DNA from: Oscillospiraceae bacterium
GTDB lineage: Bacteria; Bacillota; Clostridia; Oscillospirales; Acutalibacteraceae
Length of the DNA: 64,000 nucleotides
Assembly (NCBI GenBank): GCA_015065845.1
Contig: SVPQ01000005.1
Location: 46,511-110,510 of the forward strand
Direction: 5' to 3'
Shown here piece after piece: positions 17,379 to 25,163 of the stretch. The notes under the pieces were generated by a model. It saw only the letters and a list, made by a program, of their open reading frames with translations, did not search any database and was not told where the DNA came from. The position numbers and the translations under genes are program-made. The stretch's first letter is position 1, and each line of letters begins with the position of its first letter.

Positions 17379-17858
17379 TTACATTTTTGGTGGCTGATAA
17401 TTCTCTACAATTTCCCAGAAATATTTTTCTATAATTTTTGCAGAGTTTTTATCGCGCATTTCTAAAAATTGCTTGTAATAATTTCTTGTAGTCTGGTGCT
17501 TGTTTAAATATGCTTTTTGAAGTGTTTCTTTAACAATTTGGTCATATAATGGTTCGCTATATGAAGAGTCGCATTTAAGAAGTGTGGCGAGTAGACCAAG
17601 AGTTTGTAGGTTCTGGTCATTTTTATTGTAAAAGTCTTTTAAGTAGTTAAGCGAAGTCTGGAAAAAGAGAAAAAGAAGTTTTTCTTCTTGAGGGGGTATT
17701 TCTTCTGGTAAACTTAGAAGATGCTTTGTAAATTGAGTTATGTCATCTCCAGTTTGTATAAATTGTTTGAACGGAATTTTGTAGGTTGCTTCATAAATTT
17801 CGGTTGGTGACATTTGTTTTGCTTTTATAATGGTTTCTAACGAATTGCGCGTGTCCAT
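17379..17858 (-). CDS. small helical protein homologous to the C-terminus of the adjacent ClpX-like ATPase
   Basis: I do not recognise this 159-residue soluble, helical protein as a named family. By eye, residues 38-150 line up with residues 371-483 of the neighbouring ATPase. Shared positions include EI-P--EE-K before a hydrophobic helix, a central run ending in Tyr before an acidic/Asn loop, then (F/Y)DQI and a YY pair before a basic stretch. The pattern also recalls the all-alpha domain inserted in VirD4/TraG coupling proteins of Firmicutes mobile elements, a similarity from memory that needs a profile search. The gene lies 32 bp upstream of the ATPase gene, in the same transcript, so it may be a partner or regulator that shares its domain. 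AAAGGAG precedes the ATG. Confidence 0.7.
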   Translation of the reverse strand: MDTRNSLETIIKAKQMSPTEIYEATYKIPFKQFIQTGDDITQFTKHLLSLPEEIPPQEEKLLFLFFQTSLNYLKDFYNKNDQNLQTLGLLATLLKCDSSYSEPLYDQIVKETLQKAYLNKHQTTRNYYKQFLEMRDKNSAKIIEKYFWEIVENYQPPKM

Positions 17859-17871
17859 ATTTTTGCTCCTT

Positions 17872-17952
17872 TCAATGTTCAGTTTCTGTTTTTGCCCACA
17901 TCTTAGTGTGGGCTAAGACCAGCAGATGTTTATTGAGATTTATGTATGTCAT
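17872..17952 (-). CDS. 26-residue small ORF in the ATPase operon leader
   Basis: The ATG at 17952 has GGAGAAAG 7-13 bp upstream, and the frame ends at TGA 17874-17872, fused to the AAAGGAG of the next gene. The predicted peptide contains HLLVLAHTKMWAKTETEH. The hairpin at 17894-17913 lies inside it. A second copy of the same nucleotide unit, with an in-frame stop, lies just upstream. Whether the peptide matters or only the RNA structure is unknown. Confidence 0.45.
   Translation of the reverse strand: MTYINLNKHLLVLAHTKMWAKTETEH
17894..17913 (-). promoter_or_regulatory. leader hairpin copy 1
   Basis: A perfect 7-bp stem GCCCACA/TGTGGGC encloses a 6-nt loop. It begins 28 nt before the end of an AAAGGAG ribosome binding site, exactly the spacing seen in copy 2. 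Conserved CTGCTGGT lies on its 5' side on the minus strand. Confidence 0.55.
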
Positions 17953-17988
17953 AATTCTTTCTCCTTTCAAGTTTTAGTTTTTGTAGTC

Positions 17989-18008
17989 GCCCGTATCTCT
18001 GTACGGGC
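17989..18008 (-). promoter_or_regulatory. leader hairpin copy 2
   Basis: A perfect 7-bp stem GCCCGTA/TACGGGC encloses a 6-nt loop. The stem sequence differs from copy 1, but pairing is kept by compensatory changes, and the flanks and spacing to AAAGGAG are the same. This favours a selected RNA structure. Confidence 0.55.
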
Positions 18009-18044
18009 TTATACCAGCAGAAGAAGTTTTACTGTTCTTGTCAT
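18009..18044 (-). CDS. 11-residue small ORF upstream of leader hairpin copy 2
   Basis: The ATG at 18044 follows AAAGGGGC and reads MTRTVKLLLLV before TAA. In the same frame past the stop, the sequence matches the 26-residue ORF downstream (ARTEIRATTKTKT against AHTKMWAKTETEH). This looks like a duplicated leader unit in which one copy has acquired a stop codon. It could be a leader peptide or a decayed copy. Confidence 0.35.
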   Translation of the reverse strand: MTRTVKLLLLV

Positions 18045-18090
18045 TTCTTTTTGCCCCTTTCGTTCTGGTTTTGTGTTTCTTTCTGTCTTT

Positions 18091-18118
18091 ACTATACCAC
18101 AGATTTTTTTAAAGTCAA
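18091..18118 (-). promoter_or_regulatory. promoter of the ClpX-like ATPase operon
   Basis: On the minus strand, TTGACT (18118-18113) and TATAGT (18096-18091) are spaced by 16 bp, with a TGG extended -10. The transcript would carry about 230 nt of leader with both hairpins before the 159-residue gene. Confidence 0.6.
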
Positions 18119-18144
18119 AGAAGTGTCACAACAAAGTAGTCATG

Positions 18145-18173
18145 TTGACAATTATGTATAAATATAGTATTAT
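18145..18173 (+). promoter_or_regulatory. promoter of the divergent two-gene operon
   Basis: TTGACA (18145-18150) and TATTAT (18168-18173) are spaced by 17 bp, 29 bp upstream of the start at 18203. Confidence 0.7.
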
Positions 18174-18202
18174 ATTTACAGAAAACTGAAAGGATAAAAA
18201 CT

Positions 18203-18922
18203 ATGACTAATGTTGAAAAATATAGGGTTTTAAAGGATGAAAGTAAAAAATATCAGGATTTGATTGAAAATCTCAAAAATCAGGTTTATGGTTATAATGT
18301 TTACCTGACACATCTTGCTGTGCGCGGTTTTCCGGAGTTTTCATTCAAAGAAGATTCAAAAGAATTTAAAGTAATAAACGAGTTTGTAAATAAAATAACC
18401 GACTACTATAAATCATTTGATGAAAGTGTTTCGCCTGTGTTTGCCCGTGAATTTACAGAAAAAGATGCTTTTACCATAAAAAATATGCTTTATGTAATTA
18501 TCGGTTTTCTAATGAGCGAATGCAGGAAAGAAGACTACACTTTTTTAGGTGTAATTAAACTTTTGAAAACATTTATGGGTTCAGTTTCAAAAGATAATAT
18601 TTACGATAAAACGAAAAGTGTGTTTTACAGAATATGGGAGGGTATGTCAGAAAAAAGCAAAAGTAATCTTCCCGAAACTTTAACAAATGCATTCAACGAT
18701 TTGTATGAGGATTTTGATTATAACTACCTTTCAGAAATTGCAGATGGTCTTTGGTATTGTATTCGTTTTTATCTTTACGATAATAATTTAGAATACACAG
18801 GTGACCCTTTTATGATGATGGCAACAAATGATTTAATATTAGAAATTTCAGAAAGACTTTCTACTATTAAGGAGAATAAAAAACCACATAAATCAAGAAT
18901 GGAGCGTGATTTATGTGACTGA
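18203..18922 (+). CDS. uncharacterised helical protein
   Basis: I do not recognise this 239-residue protein. It begins with a predicted coiled coil (about residues 5-35) and is helical throughout, with no signal or membrane segment. Residues about 78-165 (a hydrophobic helix, ECRKEDYTFLGVIKLL, then a VFYRIWEGM helix) loosely repeat the order seen in the ATPase C-terminal domain on the opposite strand. That likeness is weaker and may be coincidental. It is transcribed divergently from the ATPase operon from a good SigA promoter. It overlaps the next gene, which has an XRE-like N-terminus, so the two products probably act together. Confidence 0.6.
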   Translation: MTNVEKYRVLKDESKKYQDLIENLKNQVYGYNVYLTHLAVRGFPEFSFKEDSKEFKVINEFVNKITDYYKSFDESVSPVFAREFTEKDAFTIKNMLYVIIGFLMSECRKEDYTFLGVIKLLKTFMGSVSKDNIYDKTKSVFYRIWEGMSEKSKSNLPETLTNAFNDLYEDFDYNYLSEIADGLWYCIRFYLYDNNLEYTGDPFMMMATNDLILEISERLSTIKENKKPHKSRMERDLCD

Positions 18923-19967
18923 TTTTTCAGAATATAATTTATGGAGAGATAATTTTTTAGGTGTTTTCCGCCAGATTACTAATGATGAAGATTTTAAAAA
19001 ATTAGCATCATATTACCCTTTTAATGATTATAATTCCAGCAAGTGTAAGCAACGAAAAAATAATCTTTTAAGAAGTGGTAACAGAAATATATATCTGGAC
19101 GATTTATATGCAATATCACGATATTCTGATAAAACTCCCGATAATTTGCTACTAGGCCATAATAATATTGCTTTCTTTTGGTCAGAACTAAAGGGTGAAA
19201 ATCTTTTTGAAAATAAATGTATTGAAAAAATAGTAGATGCTATTAAAAGCGATAAAAATTACAGAACTATTTATATACCAAAAGTAATAGAAGATTTTTT
19301 ATATTATTCAAAATCAGTAATTTTTGAAGTGAATAACAAAAAAATAAGGAAGCCAATTTTTAATATAAATGATAATTCACTTGATTTTAAAACAACTGGT
19401 GAAAGTAAATACAGTTATAACCCTAACCTTTTTTATGGTGGGGATGTGTATGATGTTTTATGTGATTATATAATTGATTTAAATGCAGAAGATTTTCCTG
19501 AATTTGAGAAAGAAAAAGCAGAAAAATTTCTTGAAACAATAAGCGTTTATCTTGATACAGGTAAAGCGGAAGCAAAAAAGAGTGATAAAGATATTCACTT
19601 CAGAATTAAAAACTGGGCGTGTAACTGTACAATGTGGCTTTTACTTTCATATATCGGTGACACTTGCGAAAGACAAGGAGAAAGTGTAGAATATTATTTA
19701 AAAAGTCACAGAGAAGTAATTGCTTTTATGTTGAAACTTTTTATTTTTGGTACTGAGGTAGTAAAACAAAAGCGAATAACAGACGAAGTAACGAACGAAA
19801 AAAAGAGAGTAAGGTATTCTGCATTTATGAGTTGTTCTAACGAAAATCTTGTTGCTATTGATGAAGATTTCGATTATTATGATTTTGAGTTTGAATATAA
19901 AACTGCAAGTATTTCTGATATGCAAAAATCGTCATTGTCGGAAATTCTCGACTACGAATTAAGGTGA
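18915..19967 (+). CDS. uncharacterised protein with XRE-like N-terminal domain
   Basis: The product has 350 residues. Start choice: GTG at 18915 has GGAG 10 bp upstream, whereas GTG at 18906 has no room for a binding site. Near residues 50-80, IYLDDLYAISRYSDKTPDNLLLG matches the end of Cro/CI-type helix-turn-helix domains (LxxIAxyxxvsxDxLLG). The remaining 270 residues are unfamiliar, acidic, and contain a Cys/Trp-rich helix NWACNCTMWLLLSYIG. Inference: a DNA-binding or sensor protein that could regulate its own operon and the divergent ATPase operon. It overlaps the 3' end of the preceding gene by 8 bp. GH78 follows 6 bp downstream and probably shares the transcript. Confidence 0.55.
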   Translation: MTDFSEYNLWRDNFLGVFRQITNDEDFKKLASYYPFNDYNSSKCKQRKNNLLRSGNRNIYLDDLYAISRYSDKTPDNLLLGHNNIAFFWSELKGENLFENKCIEKIVDAIKSDKNYRTIYIPKVIEDFLYYSKSVIFEVNNKKIRKPIFNINDNSLDFKTTGESKYSYNPNLFYGGDVYDVLCDYIIDLNAEDFPEFEKEKAEKFLETISVYLDTGKAEAKKSDKDIHFRIKNWACNCTMWLLLSYIGDTCERQGESVEYYLKSHREVIAFMLKLFIFGTEVVKQKRITDEVTNEKKRVRYSAFMSCSNENLVAIDEDFDYYDFEFEYKTASISDMQKSSLSEILDYELR

Positions 19968-19973
19968 TGTTTT

Positions 19974-22217
19974 ATGAAAAATTACAATTTTAAAGGACAG
20001 TGGATTGCCGCTACAAATAATATTGAAGACAGATTTGCTCCTGTGTTTAAAAGGAATTTTACAATAAATAAAGAAATAAAAAGTGCAACACTTTACATTT
20101 GTGGTTTAGGTTTTTTTGAAGCAAAAATCAACGGAGAGTTACCAGATGACAGTGTTCTTAACCCAACACATTCACAATATAGTAGTACCATTTATTACAG
20201 AGTTTTTGATGTTACTGCTCTTTTAAGAAAAAATGAAAATGAAATTACTGTTGAACTCGGCAACAGTTTTTACAATGAATTTACAACAGTGTGGAACTGG
20301 CATATTGCGTCCTGGAGAAACACACCAAGATTAATTTTAGATTTAGTAATTGAGTTTAAAGATGGTTCAAGTGAAGTAATTAAAAGTGATGAAGCATTTA
20401 AAGTTGCAACCAATGGTGTTATTACAGAAAACAGTATTTACTGTGGCGAAACTCACGATATGAGAAATACTGAACTCGAATTTAATAACGCAATTTTAGT
20501 AGATGCACCAACAGGGAAATTGACTTTACAAAATAGCGAACCTATTAGAAGAATTAAAGAATATAAAGTAAAAGAAATTAAAAAAATGAGCGATGGCTCT
20601 TATATATTAACTGCACCAGAAATGATTACAGGTTGGGCTAAAATTAAATTTAATGTTCCGAAAAATACAGTAATTACGGTTACATATATGGAGCAGTTAA
20701 ACAAAGACGGTACATTTCAGAAAATTGGCAAGGGCGAGGGGCACGATGGTAACTGGTGGCCAGAAAATTACATTCAGCACGATACTTTTATAAGTAATGG
20801 TGAAGTGTGTGTCTTTGAGCCGAAATTCAGCTATAAGGGCTTTAAATATATTGAAATTGCAGGTTGTCCTGTTGAAATTAAAAGTGAAGATATTGTGCTT
20901 TACAAGGTAGCAAATGATGTTGAATTTATAAGTGAGTTTAACTGTTCAAATGAACTCATAAATGATTTACACGCACTTATGCACAGAACAATTCTAAATA
21001 ATTTACAGGGTAAACCTACCGACACACCTGTATGGGAAAAGAATGGTTGGCTTGGTGACCTTAACTGTGGACTTACATCTATGATGTATAATTTTGATTT
21101 GAAACTATTTTTAGAGAGTTTTACTACCACAATGAATGACTGCTTTAATGAGTTTAATTCTGTTCCTGTTATGGTGCCGAGCGCAAACTGGGGATGGGAG
21201 AATTCACCTGTGTGGAATACCGCATTTGTATTTACGGCAGAAGCACTTCTTCGTTTTTGTAATCATAAAGAGTTCGTAAAAAGTATATATCATAATCTCG
21301 TTAAATTTAGCAAAAATCAGATTGAAGCACTTAATGAGAATGGATGGGTATGGGGAGTAAAAGGTCTTGCTGACTGGGTAGCACCTGTAAACAGTGAAAA
21401 CGAAGAAGTTGACCCGAACACTTCAGAGGGAGCAGAAATCTGCGGAACTGCATTTGTTTATAAAATGTTAGAGAGTATGATTTATATTTCGGATGTTCTT
21501 GGAATTAAAGAAAACAACAAATTGTTCCAGAATGCAAGAGGAAATATTTATAAAGCATTCAATGAAAAATTCTTTAATAAAGAAAAAAATATTTATGAAA
21601 CATCGTTCTGGGAGCAAAGGGGTAACAGAGAAAAATACAGACAAACTTCAAATTTGTTGCCATTAGCATTTGATTTAGTTCCCGAAGAGTACAAAAACGC
21701 GGTATTTTCAAATCTCGTAGATGATATAAAATGTAAAGGTTATCACCTTGACACAGGCTGCATTGGTACAAAATTCATTTTGCCTATTTTACTTGATAAT
21801 GGCTCAATTACTACTGCTTACAAGGTTTTAACTGCGACTACATACCCAAGCTGGGGGCATTGGCTGACATTTGGTGATACAACAGCGTGGGAGAGCTGGG
21901 AAACAACTACACGCTCAAAGGACCATTATTTTCTTGCTACTTATGATGAAATTTTGTTTTCACACTTTGCAGGTGTTTGTGATATAGAAAACGGATTTTT
22001 AACATTTACAATCAAACCGGTTTTAGATTGTGGTTTGGATTTTGTGAATTGTAAAATTAAAACTCCACAGGGCATTTTAAAGGTTGAATGGAAAAAGAAA
22101 GAAAATAATTCTTTTAATGTGAACATTACAATACCTGAAAAATCAATAGTAAATATAGTTTTAAAAGATAAAGTAAACACTACCGTAACTGGTGGTGAGT
22201 ATAGTTGGGAAGTGTAA
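19974..22217 (+). CDS. GH78 alpha-L-rhamnosidase, cytoplasmic
   Basis: The enzyme releases terminal alpha-L-rhamnose from oligosaccharides such as rhamnogalacturonan or flavonoid fragments. The 747-residue product begins with a beta-sandwich domain (WIAATNNIEDRFAPVFKRNF) and has the (alpha/alpha)6 catalytic barrel in the middle. TDTPVWEKNGWLGD (about residues 348-362) is the GH78 catalytic block with the general-acid Glu, and GDTTAWESWE near residue 640 carries the likely base. A C-terminal beta-sandwich follows. There is no signal peptide, so it acts on imported substrate. AAGGTGAT precedes the ATG. It follows the XRE-like gene by 6 bp and is followed within 2 bp by the response regulator, a tight operon. 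Confidence 0.9.
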   Translation: MKNYNFKGQWIAATNNIEDRFAPVFKRNFTINKEIKSATLYICGLGFFEAKINGELPDDSVLNPTHSQYSSTIYYRVFDVTALLRKNENEITVELGNSFYNEFTTVWNWHIASWRNTPRLILDLVIEFKDGSSEVIKSDEAFKVATNGVITENSIYCGETHDMRNTELEFNNAILVDAPTGKLTLQNSEPIRRIKEYKVKEIKKMSDGSYILTAPEMITGWAKIKFNVPKNTVITVTYMEQLNKDGTFQKIGKGEGHDGNWWPENYIQHDTFISNGEVCVFEPKFSYKGFKYIEIAGCPVEIKSEDIVLYKVANDVEFISEFNCSNELINDLHALMHRTILNNLQGKPTDTPVWEKNGWLGDLNCGLTSMMYNFDLKLFLESFTTTMNDCFNEFNSVPVMVPSANWGWENSPVWNTAFVFTAEALLRFCNHKEFVKSIYHNLVKFSKNQIEALNENGWVWGVKGLADWVAPVNSENEEVDPNTSEGAEICGTAFVYKMLESMIYISDVLGIKENNKLFQNARGNIYKAFNEKFFNKEKNIYETSFWEQRGNREKYRQTSNLLPLAFDLVPEEYKNAVFSNLVDDIKCKGYHLDTGCIGTKFILPILLDNGSITTAYKVLTATTYPSWGHWLTFGDTTAWESWETTTRSKDHYFLATYDEILFSHFAGVCDIENGFLTFTIKPVLDCGLDFVNCKIKTPQGILKVEWKKKENNSFNVNITIPEKSIVNIVLKDKVNTTVTGGEYSWEV

Positions 22218-22219
22218 AA

Positions 22220-22927
22220 ATGAATGTAGCAATTTGCGATGATATGAATGAAATTGTTCTTGAACTTTCTGAGTATATAGAACAATACTTTTTAAACCAC
22301 AACTACAATCTCACACTTTTTAAATTTAATAGCGGTGAGGAACTTTTGAATTCAGAGGAAAATTATGATTTAATTTTTTTAGATGTAGAAATTGGTGAAG
22401 AAAACGGAATCGAGATCGGCAAAATTCTGAAAGAAAAAAATCCTAACGCAATAATATTTATAGTTACTGCTTATAACAAATATCTTGATGATGCTTTCGA
22501 TTTACAGGTTTTCAGATTTTTCAATAAACCTATTGAACTCGAAAGGCTTAATAAAGCGCTCGATTCAGCATTTGAACTTATAAATAAAAAAATAATTGAG
22601 TTTGTAGATTGCAAGACAAATGAGCGTGTTAAAGTTGTGCAGAACGATATAGTTCTGGCATTTATAGATGGAAGAAAAATTAAGGTTGTTTCAACAGGTG
22701 GTGAAAATTACTGTAATTTAAAATTAAGAGAGTTTTCTGAGCTTTTAAGTGCATCTTTTTTCGCCTTTCCACACGCAAGTTTTATTGTCAATCTTAACTA
22801 TTCTGTTAAATACCAGAGAGCTGAGTTGACCCTAAAAAATGGTAACAAAGAATATTCAGTTCCTATTTCTGCAAAAAATCAACCATCATTCAGAGAAAAG
22901 TATTTTAACTTCCAGAGTGGTGAATAG
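22220..22927 (+). CDS. LytTR-family response regulator (AgrA type)
   Basis: The 235-residue product has a receiver domain (acidic pair Asp7-Asp8, phospho-acceptor Asp55 in LIFLDVE, conserved Thr in IVTAYN and Lys in FFNKP). A LytTR DNA-binding domain follows (about residues 135-232), containing HASFIVNLNYSVKYQRAEL. LytTR regulators of the AgrA type bind imperfect direct repeats upstream of target promoters. The start at 22220 has GGGAAGTG upstream. An in-frame extension to 22205 lies inside the GH78 stop region. It is co-transcribed with GH78. A hairpin separates it from the histidine kinase, so the pair is split into two transcription units. Confidence 0.92.
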   Translation: MNVAICDDMNEIVLELSEYIEQYFLNHNYNLTLFKFNSGEELLNSEENYDLIFLDVEIGEENGIEIGKILKEKNPNAIIFIVTAYNKYLDDAFDLQVFRFFNKPIELERLNKALDSAFELINKKIIEFVDCKTNERVKVVQNDIVLAFIDGRKIKVVSTGGENYCNLKLREFSELLSASFFAFPHASFIVNLNYSVKYQRAELTLKNGNKEYSVPISAKNQPSFREKYFNFQSGE

Positions 22928-22931
22928 TAAA

Positions 22932-22968
22932 AGTGCGGAGCGTTGTTGCTCTGCACTTCTATTTTTTT
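22932..22968 (+). terminator. terminator after the response regulator
   Basis: A 10-bp stem with one G-U pair (22932-22941 with 22948-22957) is followed by a T-rich run. The kinase gene downstream has only a TATAAT at 23023-23028 with a weak -35. Confidence 0.75.
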
Positions 22969-23050
22969 GCTTGAAAATTCTATTTTTTTGTAAAGTATAT
23001 TTAATTTTTAATTAAATGAAAGTATAATCATATTGAAAGGAGTGGAGAGA

Positions 23051-23923
23051 ATGAAAAAAGGCAAATTTAATAAGTTAAAATTAAAATTTTATATTCCGCT
23101 TTTTATTTTCCCTGTAATAACTGTTGCTAATAACTTTTTGTTATATTCATCAAATTTTGGTGGATTTCTTGATAGTTTTAAAGATGGCGTTTATTATTCA
23201 ATTACTTCATTTTTATCTATTCTTTCAGTTGGGGCTTGTTGTTATATTTTTATTTATTATCAGGAATTGCTTGAGAGAGAAAATAAAATTAAAGACTTGG
23301 AAACGCAAAAGAAAATTGAAAGTATAGATAAAACATACTTTGAAATTTTAGAAAAGAATAACGAGGATTTGAAAATTTTTACTCATGATATAAAAAATCA
23401 TTTAATGCACATAAGTTCACTTTCTGAAAGCGAAGAAGTGAAAAATTATGTGAATGATTTGTGTGGTACAGTAACGTCGTTTGGTAATAAAATTGTGAGT
23501 AAAAATAAAACTTTAGATATTATTATTAACAAATACTCTGTGCTTTGCGAAAATAAAAAGATAAACCTTAATTTTGATACAAAAACCGAGAATTTGTTAT
23601 TTATAGAACCAACTGATTTAAGCACGATTTTAAACAATTTGCTTGATAATGCAGTTGAAGCTTCTGAAAAATCACAGGGGAAATTTATTAATGTAAAAAT
23701 CAGTTTAAATGAACGCAATATGAAAGTTCTGACAATTATAAACAGTTGTGATAAAGAGCCTGTTACAAATAATGGTAAGCTTGTTACAACAAAAGAAAAT
23801 TCTTCTGGTCACGGTCTGGGAATAAAAAGCGTAAAGAGAACATTGAAAAATTATAATGGTGATTTTGAATGGTTTTACGACAAAGTGAAAAAGGAATTTA
23901 AAGTAATAGTTTTGTTTTCTTGA
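23051..23923 (+). CDS. GHKL sensor histidine kinase (AgrC type)
   Basis: The 290-residue product has two membrane helices (about residues 12-35 and 45-75), a short coiled coil, and then the Agr-type kinase core. The H-box is FTHDIKNHLMHI with phospho-acceptor His112, the N-box is NLLDNAVEAS, and the G-box is GHGLGIKSV. AgrC relatives sense cyclic peptides with five to seven helices. This one has only two, so its input is probably different, perhaps supplied by the membrane proteins encoded next to it. AAAGGAG supports the start at 23051. It lies 14 bp from the next gene. Confidence 0.9.
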   Translation: MKKGKFNKLKLKFYIPLFIFPVITVANNFLLYSSNFGGFLDSFKDGVYYSITSFLSILSVGACCYIFIYYQELLERENKIKDLETQKKIESIDKTYFEILEKNNEDLKIFTHDIKNHLMHISSLSESEEVKNYVNDLCGTVTSFGNKIVSKNKTLDIIINKYSVLCENKKINLNFDTKTENLLFIEPTDLSTILNNLLDNAVEASEKSQGKFINVKISLNERNMKVLTIINSCDKEPVTNNGKLVTTKENSSGHGLGIKSVKRTLKNYNGDFEWFYDKVKKEFKVIVLFS

Positions 23924-23937
23924 ATGAGGTGGTATTT

Positions 23938-25146
23938 ATGAAGATAAAAATACTTGGGAAATTTTTGGGGTGTTTACAAGATTGGATGATTCCTTTAGTT
24001 GAAGTTTTGATGACATTACCTTTACTTCTGACTCTTGTGGTAATTAGTAGTCCTATTTTGCATGAGGATAATTTCTATATTTGTAGTTTAGGTAAATTTA
24101 TGTTAGAAACAGCAATAATTAAACATTCTTTAATTTTGCTTATAATAGCATTTTTATATTTTATCGCTAAAATTGTAGCAGCTTTTTTTATGATAAAAAA
24201 GTTTAAATGTGGATATATTTCTACAATTTTGTTGTACTTTTTAGATATGATTACTTCCTTAGTGTGTTTTTGCACAAGTGAAACCTCATTGCAGGAACGC
24301 AGTGTTGAAGATTTATTTGTTTGTGTGAGTTCGATGTTTTTGGCACCGGCTATAATTTGCTTTCTGATGTATTCTTTCTTGGGAAAACTACAAAAAAAGA
24401 GGAAGACAAAAAGTTTCAAAATTTTTACTTCATTTGTTTTTTCAACAGCAATTATTGCAGTTGGAGTTCTGTGGTTTAATGGTAATAAGCAAATTGCAAC
24501 TGATAATGAAATAGCGACTTTAAACAGGTGTTATGAATATTCGGAAGAGTATTTATATGAGGCATTACCCGATGATAAAGATAGGCTCGAAAAAATGCTT
24601 TGTGATATAGAAGAAGTATTTAATAAAGAATTGTTCTTTACGGCATTTAATAAGAGCAAATATTTTGAACGCTTGAAAGAAATTCAAAAAACAGAAACAC
24701 CAGAAAGACCGGTACAAATTAAAAGTGGTTTTGCTAATGAACTGATGTATTTAAAATCTAAAATACTGCTTAATCTTGATAAAAATGATGAATATATAGA
24801 CTATTACATAGAAACACGTCGGTGGTTTTCGACTGCAGAGGTTGAGTCTTTCTATACATATTTAGAAAAAGATATACATAATTATTCAGAAGATGATTGT
24901 GAAATTCTGAAAAAAGCCTGTGTTGAATTTATGGATGAAGATGTAAACAGAGTAGAGAAGCTTTGGGCAACAGTTGATTATAGTATAGTAGAAGGTAAAG
25001 ATTTACAAGAAGAACAACAACAAGAAATTGCTAAGAACTTCAGAGAAGAATATATAACTGATTACAGTATTGAACAAATTAAAGAAGATATATTAAAAGA
25101 GAGAAAGTATGAAGCATCTAAAAGAACTTTGTATATGCTAAAGTGA
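23938..25146 (+). CDS. membrane protein paralogue A next to the two-component system
   Basis: The family of this 402-residue protein is unknown to me. It has about five N-terminal membrane helices (residues 15-190), then a soluble acidic region of about 215 residues predicted to be all helical and TPR-like. The soluble part starts NRCYEYSEEYLYEALPDD and ends with RTLYMLK. The same landmarks recur in the next gene (NKCYEYTEKYLQNELPDD, ELMYLK-KILL-LDKNDEYIDYYI), so the two are tandem duplicates. GAGGTGGT precedes the ATG at 23938. An upstream ATG at 23920 overlaps the kinase stop and lacks a binding site. Location suggests an accessory sensor, substrate or target of the kinase. This is inference. 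Confidence 0.7.
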   Translation: MKIKILGKFLGCLQDWMIPLVEVLMTLPLLLTLVVISSPILHEDNFYICSLGKFMLETAIIKHSLILLIIAFLYFIAKIVAAFFMIKKFKCGYISTILLYFLDMITSLVCFCTSETSLQERSVEDLFVCVSSMFLAPAIICFLMYSFLGKLQKKRKTKSFKIFTSFVFSTAIIAVGVLWFNGNKQIATDNEIATLNRCYEYSEEYLYEALPDDKDRLEKMLCDIEEVFNKELFFTAFNKSKYFERLKEIQKTETPERPVQIKSGFANELMYLKSKILLNLDKNDEYIDYYIETRRWFSTAEVESFYTYLEKDIHNYSEDDCEILKKACVEFMDEDVNRVEKLWATVDYSIVEGKDLQEEQQQEIAKNFREEYITDYSIEQIKEDILKERKYEASKRTLYMLK

Positions 25147-25163
25147 GTTAAGGTGGTGTGGTT

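Noticed and set aside
15841..19967. Possible integrative conjugative element
   Set aside because: A TraG-like helical domain is suspected, but no relaxase, integrase, coupling ATPase or attachment sites are visible.
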